DNA of 14,261 nucleotides from an uncultured Eubacteriales bacterium (GTDB taxonomy: Bacteria; Bacillota_A; Clostridia; Oscillospirales; Oscillospiraceae), in contig CASTQR010000025.1 in NCBI GenBank assembly GCA_949451265.1, positions 1 through 14,261 of the forward strand. Reading direction: 5' to 3'. Numbering within the stretch: the stretch's first letter is position 1; each line of letters begins with the position of its first letter. The notes under the pieces are model-generated. The model saw nothing but the letters and a program-made list of their open reading frames with translations, was not told where the DNA came from and did no database searches. Both the position numbers and the translations under genes were made by a program. Shown piece by piece: positions 6,342-11,151 of this stretch.

Positions 6342-7631
6342 ATGATTGAGAGAATCAAGAGCGCCCTCCAGCGTTGCGGCATCGCCCTGTGGCGGATCAA
6401 CGAGCGGGAGGACGAGACGGCGGAGCTGTTCTTCGTCAAGAAGGAGCTGGACACCCGGCGCGTCAAAGATGTGCACAAGTACGAGGTCACCGTGTTCCGG
6501 GACGTGGAGGCGGACGGGCAGGAGAAGCCCAACCGGGGCTTCACCTCGGTGACGCTCATCGCCTCCATGGACGACGCCAAGCTGGACGAGGAGCTGAAGG
6601 GGGCGTATTACGCCGCCCAGTTTGCCGCCAACCCCTGGTTTGAGCTCACCGATCCGGTACAGGCCCCCCTGGCGGAGGAGGCCGGGGAGCTGGCCCAGGC
6701 CCCCCTGGCCCAGAGCGCCGGCAAGATGGCGAAGGCCCTCTTTGCCCCCGACACCCACGAGGACGCCTTTGTAAACTCCGCAGAGATCTTTGTCTGCCGG
6801 GTCCGCCGCCGCATCCTGTCCTCTGAGGGCACCGACGTGTCCTTTGTGAACTCGTCCATCAACGGCGAGTTCGTGGTGCAGTGCCGGGAGCCGGAGGACG
6901 TGGAGATCCACAACCGGTTCCAATACCAGGCCCTGGACGAGGCGGCCCTCACCGCCAAGGTGGCGGAGGCCCTCACCTTTGTCCGGGATCGGGCCCGCGC
7001 CCAGAAAATCCTGAAAAGCGGGAAGTATGACCTCATACTCAGCGGGGACAACGTGGAGGAGCTGCTGGGCTACTACGTGTCCCGCTCCATGGCGGGGATG
7101 GTGTACGCCAAGTACTCCACCTGGCAGCAGGGGGAGGACGTGCAGGGGGAGACGGAGGGCGAGCGGCTGAACCTGACCCTGCGGGCCTTCCACCCCTACA
7201 GCATGGAGGGCATCCCCACCGGCGCCGACCTGCCCCTGCTGGAGGGCGGCAAGCTGCTGCGGTGGCACGGCCCCAACCGCTTCTGCCGCTACCTGGGCGT
7301 GAAGCCCACGGGCGAGTACCAGCGGATGGCCTGCGCCAACGGCACGGTGCCCTTCGAGGAGTTGAAAAAAGGCCCCGCCCTGTGGGCGGTGACCTTCTCG
7401 GATTTCCAGATGGACGAGGCCAGCGCCCATTTCGGCGGCGAGATCCGCTTGGCCTATCTCATCGACGAGAATGGCGCCGTCACCCCCGTCACCGGCGGCT
7501 CGGTAAACGGCAGCATTCTGGAGGCCCAGAAGGGGTTCACCTTCTCCACCGACCGCTACCTCACCGCATCATATGACGGGCCCTACGCCGTCCGGCTAAA
7601 CAACGTCAGTGTGGCCGGGGCGGGGGAGTAA
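6342..7631 (+). CDS. TldE/PmbA-family partner protein (no catalytic motif)
   Basis: This 429-residue paralogue of the preceding protein lacks HExxxH: the equivalent region reads 'SGDNVEELLGYYVSRSMAG'. That is the expected difference between TldE/PmbA and TldD. In the known heterodimer TldE carries no zinc and helps form the substrate chamber. AAGGAGGT (6328-6335) is a full-strength ribosome site overlapping the tldD stop, and ATG 6342 is seven bases beyond. A 12-residue near-tandem duplication lies at residues 108-119 and 120-131 (APLAEEAGELAQ, then APLAQSAGKMAK), rich in alanine and probably helical; it may be specific to this lineage. The gene is followed by hairpin-rich DNA rather than another gene, so the operon is probably bicistronic. 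Confidence 0.88.
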   Translation: MIERIKSALQRCGIALWRINEREDETAELFFVKKELDTRRVKDVHKYEVTVFRDVEADGQEKPNRGFTSVTLIASMDDAKLDEELKGAYYAAQFAANPWFELTDPVQAPLAEEAGELAQAPLAQSAGKMAKALFAPDTHEDAFVNSAEIFVCRVRRRILSSEGTDVSFVNSSINGEFVVQCREPEDVEIHNRFQYQALDEAALTAKVAEALTFVRDRARAQKILKSGKYDLILSGDNVEELLGYYVSRSMAGMVYAKYSTWQQGEDVQGETEGERLNLTLRAFHPYSMEGIPTGADLPLLEGGKLLRWHGPNRFCRYLGVKPTGEYQRMACANGTVPFEELKKGPALWAVTFSDFQMDEASAHFGGEIRLAYLIDENGAVTPVTGGSVNGSILEAQKGFTFSTDRYLTASYDGPYAVRLNNVSVAGAGE

Positions 7632-7641
7632 CAGCATCCAA

Positions 7642-7858
7642 GAAATCAAACGAGGGCCGCGCCGATACAGGCGCGGCCCTCGACTGCCAAAAGCCGGAAG
7701 GATAAGTAGTTCTGCGGACTCTGGAACACCTGCGGCCCTTCTGGGCCGCGGCGCGAGTGCGCCGTAAATTCGCCGCCCCGCAGCGAATTGCGCAGGGCCG
7801 GCTTCGCCGTCCCGAGCATTGAAATCTCGAAGGTGCCGGCGGGCAAAGCCCGCCGGCA
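7642..7858. repeat. Hairpin-dense intergenic element
   Basis: About 215 bases between tldE and the tRNA terminator contain at least six stem-loops almost end to end. They are 7651-7663/7670-7682 (13 bp, perfect); 7732-7738/7743-7749 (7 bp); 7750-7754/7759-7763 (5 bp); 7767-7773/7783-7789 (7 bp); 7795-7802/7806-7813 (7 of 8 bp); and 7834-7844/7848-7858 (11 bp, AAA loop). The 8-base sequence GCATCCAA occurs at both edges (7634-7641 and 7856-7863), as a target duplication would, but a chance repeat is quite possible. Short minus-strand open frames here are low-complexity and overlap every hairpin, so I do not call genes. It may be a REP/MITE-like dispersed element or a structured RNA; this is inference. 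Confidence 0.5.
7651..7682 (+). terminator. Strong stem-loop after tldE (possible terminator)
   Basis: A perfect 13-bp stem (7651-7663 with 7670-7682) with loop GATACA begins 20 bases after the tldE stop. On the plus strand no T-run follows (GACTGCC). On the minus strand it is followed by TTTGATTTCT, so it would terminate better in that direction, stopping any read-through from the tRNA into tldE antisense. Confidence 0.45.
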
Positions 7859-7861
7859 TCC

Positions 7862-7904
7862 AAAAATAAAAAGGAACCGCCATAGGCGGTTCCTTTTTAT
7901 TTTT
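7862..7904. terminator. Bidirectional intrinsic terminator with perfect 20-bp arms
   Basis: Bases 7862-7881 and 7885-7904 are exact reverse complements around an ATA loop. The core is GGAACCGCC/GGCGGTTCC, flanked by A-rich and T-rich outer arms, so either strand gives a GC stem followed by TTTTTATTTTT. It ends the tRNA transcript on the minus strand and any transcript from tldE on the plus strand. The arm touches the last base of the tRNA CCA (7904). Confidence 0.92.
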
Positions 7905-7979
7905 GGAGCGAGTGACGAGGCTCGAACTCGCTACCTCCACCTTGGCAAGGTGGCGCTCTACCAGATGAGCTACACTCGC
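7904..7979 (-). tRNA. tRNA-Gly (anticodon GCC)
   Basis: The reverse strand folds as a complete 76-base tRNA. The acceptor stem is GCGAGTG/CACTCGC (7973-7979 with 7908-7914). The D arm is GCTC/GAGC with GG in the loop. The anticodon stem is CCACC/GGTGG with loop TTGCCAA, placing anticodon GCC at 7944-7946. A 5-base variable region follows. The T arm is GCGAG-TTCGAGC-CTCGT with one G-U pair. Discriminator U73 fits glycine, and CCA is encoded (7904-7906). It decodes GGC and GGU, and GGC is heavily used by the genes here. It lies antisense to all protein genes and has its own promoter and terminator, so it is a single-gene unit. Open frames crossing it are artefacts. Confidence 0.96.
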
Positions 7980-7992
7980 GACAACAAAAGGG

Positions 7993-8021
7993 ATTGTAGC
8001 AGGAATTGCGCTGTTTGTCAA
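7993..8021 (-). promoter_or_regulatory. Promoter of tRNA-Gly
   Basis: On the minus strand, TTGACA (8016-8021), a 17-base spacer and TACAAT (7993-7998) form a near-consensus promoter. Transcription would start near 7986, about seven bases before the mature tRNA 5' end at 7979. Such a short leader is usual for a single tRNA processed by RNase P. Confidence 0.87.
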
Positions 8022-8064
8022 GGGGGTGCGGAAAATTTCTTTGCCGTATAGGAACTGGAATAAT

Positions 8065-8079
8065 TGTCCAAACTGGACA
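8065..8079. promoter_or_regulatory. Operator-like palindrome upstream of yaaL-bofA
   Basis: TGTCCA (8065-8070) and TGGACA (8074-8079) are perfect inverted repeats around AAC, lying 33 bases before the yaaL start and between the divergent tRNA and yaaL units. I could not find a convincing -35/-10 pair for yaaL. AATAAT (8059-8064) is a possible -10 directly abutting the palindrome. The binding protein is unknown. Confidence 0.35.
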
Positions 8080-8112
8080 TAGAGTTTTGGTAAGGAAAGG
8101 AAGGTGAGGCCC

Positions 8113-8355
8113 ATGGCACAGGCCATCCGCGCCAGCCGCCGTCAGGCGGCGGCCCGGGAGGAGGAGCGCAGGCAGATCCTGGAGGGCATGCGGGCCACCC
8201 GCGCCCAGCTCAACCACGCCTACGCCCAGTTCAATTTCTACAGCGACCCCGACCTGGTGGACGCCTGCGTCTACGAGATCAACGCCCTGCAAAGCCGCTA
8301 CTCCTACTACGTCCGGCAGATGAAGCAGCTGGACGCCCAGGAGGGCGCCGGATGA
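8113..8355 (+). CDS. yaaL: DUF2508 family protein (YaaL-like)
   Basis: This small 80-residue, largely helical, charged protein has an Arg/Glu-rich N-terminal helix (residues 6-30) and the family core 'YSDPDLVDACVYEINALQSRYSYYVRQMK'. The function is unknown. In Bacillus subtilis yaaL sits next to bofA, and the same neighbour here makes the identification firm. I chose ATG 8113 over GTG 8104 because AGGAAGG (8098-8104) lies eight bases before the ATG, while the GTG overlaps that site. Its TGA overlaps the next start as ATGA, so expression of the two is coupled. The recR gene that precedes yaaL in Bacillus is absent here; the tRNA and tldDE lie upstream instead. Confidence 0.82.
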   Translation: MAQAIRASRRQAAAREEERRQILEGMRATRAQLNHAYAQFNFYSDPDLVDACVYEINALQSRYSYYVRQMKQLDAQEGAG

Positions 8356-8606
8356 CCGGCTGGGGCTGGTGGGCGGCGGCGGGGGCGGCGCTGGTGGCGC
8401 TGGCCCTGTTCCGCCGCCCCCTGGGGGCGCTGTGCCGCCTGGCGGTGCGCTCGGGACTGGGGCTGGTGTTCCTCTGGCTGTTCCAGGGGCTGGGCGGCCT
8501 GCTGGGGGTGAGTTTAGGGGTCAACCTGCTCAACAGCGTGATCCTGGGTGCCCTGGGCATACCGGGGTTCGCCCTGCTTCTCATGACCCAGTGGGCGGTG
8601 CGGTAG
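8352..8606 (+). CDS. bofA: BofA family protein (pro-sigma-K processing inhibitor)
   Basis: This 84-residue membrane protein has two hydrophobic segments (about residues 5-21 and 33-52) and the family C terminus 'GVNLLNSVILGALGIPGFALLL'. The N-L-x-N-x-x-x-x-x-x-L-G-x-P-G pattern is characteristic of BofA. In B. subtilis BofA holds the SpoIVFB protease inactive in the forespore outer membrane until the sigma-K checkpoint. In Clostridia, where that checkpoint is often altered, its role is less clear. GGAGGG (8340-8345) is six bases before ATG 8352. Its presence hints at a spore-forming ancestry, but by itself does not prove sporulation. Confidence 0.85.
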   Translation: MTGWGWWAAAGAALVALALFRRPLGALCRLAVRSGLGLVFLWLFQGLGGLLGVSLGVNLLNSVILGALGIPGFALLLMTQWAVR

Positions 8607-8617
8607 TGGTTCGTCAA

Positions 8618-8641
8618 ACCGCACTGCCCATCCCGTGCGGT
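8618..8641 (+). terminator. Possible weak terminator after bofA
   Basis: ACCGCAC (8618-8624) pairs with GTGCGGT (8635-8641) around a 10-base loop, 12 bases after the bofA stop. The following bases (ATTTACAATATTTT) are AT-rich but not a clean T-run. An AT-only dyad, ATATTTT (8649-8655)/AAAATAT (8659-8665), follows. Confidence 0.4.
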
Positions 8642-8678
8642 ATTTACAATATTTTAATAAAATATCAAAAAATTTCTG

Positions 8679-8708
8679 TTGGAATCTTCCCCGTCGCTGT
8701 GGTATGAT
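8679..8708 (+). promoter_or_regulatory. Promoter of the DUF4015 gene
   Basis: TTGGAA (8679-8684), an 18-base spacer and TATGAT (8703-8708) with TG at 8700-8701 (extended -10). Transcription would start near 8715. The ~70-base leader contains a GC-rich stem, AGGCCCC (8727-8733)/GGGGCCT (8744-8750), that could modulate expression; no T-run follows it. Confidence 0.6.
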
Positions 8709-8785
8709 ACAAACTGGAAAAGCACAAGGCCCCGGCCCGGACGGGGGCCTGTTCAAACCATACAGCCGCTTGGGAGGAAACACAC

Positions 8786-9868
8786 ATGGCCGGACGGAGG
8801 AATCGGTACGGTTACCAGGAATACCGGGGGCGCAGCGGCGCCCGCCCGGTGCTGATCTTTATCATTGTGCTGCTGGCGGTGCTGCTGGCGGCGGGCATTG
8901 CCTTCATGGTACTCATGGGCGACTACATTAAATATACACCCACCGGCATCGAGATCGACTGGCCCTGGCGGGGGGATCCCTCCCCGCCCCCCATCGCCAG
9001 CGACCCGCTGGTCATCGAGACCGAGGACGTGGTGACGGTGGAACCCACACCCGATCCCACCCCCACGCCCACACCGGAGCCCCAGTATGAGCCCATCCAG
9101 GCGCTCACCGTCACCGCCGCACAGCTGCGGGACGGCTCCGCCGCCCAGAAGGCGGCCAATGCCGGGGCCAACGCCCTGGTGGTGGAGATGAAGGGGATCA
9201 ACGGCAAGCTGGCGTGGCAGTCCGCCGCGGAGCTGGCCGGAACCCTGCGCACCAACGCCGCCGACGATAAGACCGCCCAGGCTGTCCGGGAGCTGGCCCA
9301 GAACGGCGGGCTGTACCTGGTGGCCCGGGTGCACTGTTTCCGGGATCCTGTCCTGTCCAACGGGCGGGTGGGTTCCCTGCTGACCAAGAAGGGCAAGATC
9401 TGGTACGACAGGCGCGGCGTGTGCTGGAGCAGCCCTGCCGACCAGCAGGCGGCGGACTACATCTCCGCCCTGTGCCTGGAGCTGGCGGACATGGGCTTTG
9501 ACGAGATCCTGCTGGACGACGCAGGCTACCCCTGGGAGGGTGAGGTGCACGTGCTGGCCACCGGCGACAACCGCCCGGAGGACCGCACCGTCCCCGTGTC
9601 CGCCTTCCTCACCCGGCTGTCCGGGGAGCTGCGGGAGCGGGACACGGCCCTGTCCGTGTACGTCTACGAGACGCTGCTGCCCGGGGAGGAGGTCTACAGC
9701 GGCCTCACCGCCGGGGTGCTGGCCGGGAACGCGGGCCGGGTGTGGCTGGACAAGCGGGTGGATTTGGCCCACTATGAGGAGATCCTTGCCGCCGCGGGGC
9801 TGGAAAACCCCGCCGCCCGGATCGTCCCCCCCGCCGCCAGCGGCCGGGAGGGAAGCTGGTACCGCTGA
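8786..9868 (+). CDS. Membrane-anchored putative glycoside hydrolase (DUF4015 family)
   Basis: This 360-residue protein has a basic cytoplasmic N terminus (1-20), one membrane anchor (about 21-44) with no cleavage site I can see, and a Pro/Thr linker (86-100) of the cell-wall-spanning kind. An extracellular domain follows. That domain shows the putative glycosyl hydrolase (DUF4015, Pfam PF13200) pattern: ANALVVEMKG (128-137), LYLVARVHCFRDP (176-188), a 'KIWYDRRGVCWSSP' stretch and GFDEILLDDAGYP (237-249). Typical members read GFDEIQFDYVRFP at the last motif. Here the aspartates are kept (D239, D244) but the following aromatic/arginine residues differ. It is likely a TIM-barrel enzyme acting on a wall or surface glycan; the substrate is unknown. 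GGGAGG (8772-8777) supports ATG 8786. The next gene follows after 44 bases without a terminator, so they probably share a transcript. Confidence 0.8.
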   Translation: MAGRRNRYGYQEYRGRSGARPVLIFIIVLLAVLLAAGIAFMVLMGDYIKYTPTGIEIDWPWRGDPSPPPIASDPLVIETEDVVTVEPTPDPTPTPTPEPQYEPIQALTVTAAQLRDGSAAQKAANAGANALVVEMKGINGKLAWQSAAELAGTLRTNAADDKTAQAVRELAQNGGLYLVARVHCFRDPVLSNGRVGSLLTKKGKIWYDRRGVCWSSPADQQAADYISALCLELADMGFDEILLDDAGYPWEGEVHVLATGDNRPEDRTVPVSAFLTRLSGELRERDTALSVYVYETLLPGEEVYSGLTAGVLAGNAGRVWLDKRVDLAHYEEILAAAGLENPAARIVPPAASGREGSWYR

Positions 9869-9912
9869 TTTCATCATCAGCCCCTTTACAAACCGAACGG
9901 AAGGAGCGGCCC

Positions 9913-10620
9913 ATGTCAACTGAACTGCGGATCCGGAAGGCGGTGCCCGAGTACGACGGCACCCTGCGCAGCCACATGATCAAGATCCCCACCTGTATCT
10001 CCGAGTGCTCCGGCATCCGGGTGTTCGGGCGGCGGATCAAGTCCCTGGCCTTCACCACCGACGTGGCCATCATCCGCAACATCAACGCCGACGCCATCAT
10101 CGCCGTCTACCCCTTCACCCCCCAGCCCGCCATCCACCGTGCCGTCATGCAGGCGGCGGATATGCCGGTGTTCACCGGGGTGGGGGGCGGCGTCACCCGT
10201 GGGACGCGGGTGGTGAACCTGGCCAACGATGCGGAGCACGAGGGCGCCTTCGGCGTGGTGGTGAACGCCCCCACCAGCAACGAGGTCATCTACCTGCTGA
10301 AGCAGGTGCTGGACATCCCGGTGGTGGTCACCGTGGTGTCGGACAGGACGGACGTGGCCGCCCGGCTGAACGCGGGGGCGGATATTCTGAATATCTCCGG
10401 CGCCCAGCACACCCCCGCCATCGTCCGCCAGGTGCGGGAGCGGTTCCCCGACGTGCCCATCATCGCCACCGGCGGCCCCGCCGATGACACCATCCTGGAG
10501 ACCATCCGCGCCGGGGCCAACGCCATCACCTACACGCCCCCCACCAACGGGGAGCTGTTCGCCCAGTCCATGGCCCGCTACCGCCGGGAGCTGGACGTGG
10601 AGCCCGCGGCACAGCCCTGA
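9913..10620 (+). CDS. Uncharacterised TIM-barrel phosphate-binding-type protein
   Basis: This 235-residue soluble protein has alternating strand/helix sequence typical of a (beta/alpha)8 barrel. Strand-like segments are DAIIAVY, MPVFTGVGGG, GAFGVVVNAP, IPVVVTVVS, ADILNISGA, VPIIATGG and ANAITYTPP. The last two, with the glycine-rich loop in ATGGPADDTI and the small-residue end of the final strand, resemble the phosphate-binding half of ThiG/TrpC/IMPDH-like barrels. No classical catalytic signature fixes a reaction. Such proteins are often labelled only 'hydrolase', which I would not rely on. The N terminus carries two cysteine-containing blocks (IPTCISECSGIRVFG), possibly metal- or redox-related. 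AAGGAG (9901-9906) precedes ATG 9913 by six bases. A strong terminator follows, so it closes this operon. Confidence 0.7.
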   Translation: MSTELRIRKAVPEYDGTLRSHMIKIPTCISECSGIRVFGRRIKSLAFTTDVAIIRNINADAIIAVYPFTPQPAIHRAVMQAADMPVFTGVGGGVTRGTRVVNLANDAEHEGAFGVVVNAPTSNEVIYLLKQVLDIPVVVTVVSDRTDVAARLNAGADILNISGAQHTPAIVRQVRERFPDVPIIATGGPADDTILETIRAGANAITYTPPTNGELFAQSMARYRRELDVEPAAQP

Positions 10621-10636
10621 CCATTTCCTCGACAGA

Positions 10637-10671
10637 ACCTCTCCGCCTTTCTTCCGGCGGGGAGGTCTTTT
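10637..10671 (+). terminator. Intrinsic terminator after the TIM-barrel gene
   Basis: Bases 10637-10647 (ACCTCTCCGCC) pair with 10656-10666 in an 11-bp stem with one G-T wobble and an 8-base loop TTTCTTCC. TCTTTTATT follows. This separates the DUF4015/TIM-barrel unit from the ATPase operon. Confidence 0.88.
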
Positions 10672-10736
10672 ATTCCAATCTTTGGATATCCTATATGACA
10701 TTATGGGACATGATGTTCATTTTCCCCGGAAAAGGC

Positions 10737-10765
10737 TTGCGATTTCCTGGAAGAAGTGGTAAAAT
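10737..10765 (+). promoter_or_regulatory. Promoter of the V-type ATPase operon
   Basis: TTGCGA (10737-10742), a 17-base spacer and TAAAAT (10760-10765) preceded by TG (10757-10758), an extended -10. Transcription would start near 10772, giving a ~65-base leader with a run of seven T (10798-10804). An imperfect dyad spanning 10765-10785, centred on CCATATGG (10771-10778), covers the predicted start point and could be an operator. Confidence 0.65.
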
Positions 10766-10836
10766 CAGTTCCATATGGGAGTTGAGACCAAGGATTCTTT
10801 TTTTGACTCCCCACAAAGTGAAAGAGGTGAGGAATC

Positions 10837-11151
10837 ATGTCTTTAGAGGCCATCCAAACGATCACCGGCGCCGAACAGGCCGTCCGTGAGCAGAAGGCCC
10901 GGGCCGCCGACGAGGCCAAGCGCATCGTGGCGGAGGCCGAGCGCGCCGGACGGCAGCTGGTGGCGGACGCCAGGGCCCAGGCCGAGGAAACGGTGAAGGC
11001 CATGCTGGCCGAGGCCGAGGCCAGGGCGGGAGAACACTCCGCCCAGACCCTGGGCGACAGCGCCGCCCAATGCGAGGCGCTGAAGCAGGCCGCGCGGGGC
11101 CGCCTGGAGCAGGCCGCCGGCCTGATTGTTGGAAGGGTAGGGAACAGCTGA
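10837..11151 (+). CDS. ntpF: V/A-type ATPase peripheral-stalk subunit (NtpF / subunit G-H type)
   Basis: This 104-residue protein is almost entirely one alanine-, glutamate- and arginine-rich helix (residues 5-95) with heptad-like spacing, as expected for the coiled-coil stalk subunit that pairs with subunit E. Sequence identity in this family is low, so the call rests mainly on length, helical pattern and position as first gene before subunit I, the same order as Enterococcus hirae ntpF-I-K-E. It would brace the catalytic head against the membrane stator. GAGGTGAGG (10824-10832) precedes ATG 10837. The stop TGA shares its last base with the next ATG (TGATG), implying coupled translation. Confidence 0.82.
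   Translation: MSLEAIQTITGAEQAVREQKARAADEAKRIVAEAERAGRQLVADARAQAEETVKAMLAEAEARAGEHSAQTLGDSAAQCEALKQAARGRLEQAAGLIVGRVGNS

Noticed and set aside
7634..7863. GCATCCAA direct repeats as proof of a transposition target duplication
   Set aside because: The inner ends show no terminal inverted repeats, and an 8-base repeat within about 230 bases is not rare. Kept only as a hint within the hairpin-element entry.
7596..8126. 176-residue minus-strand open frame containing a plausible-looking peptide
   Set aside because: It runs straight through the tRNA-Gly, its terminator and the hairpin array. It is a by-product of GC-rich structured DNA with no ribosome site or family match.
8649..8665. AT-only palindrome ATATTTT-AAT-AAAATAT as a replication or recombination site
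   Set aside because: It is a single, short AT dyad in an intergenic region with no repeats such as iterons or DnaA boxes nearby; a simple AT-rich spacer explains it.
8069..8718. The 9-base sequence CAAACTGGA upstream of both yaaL (8069-8077) and the DUF4015 gene (8710-8718)
   Set aside because: A 9-base match is expected many times by chance in 14 kb, and the positions relative to the promoters differ. Not enough for a shared operator claim.
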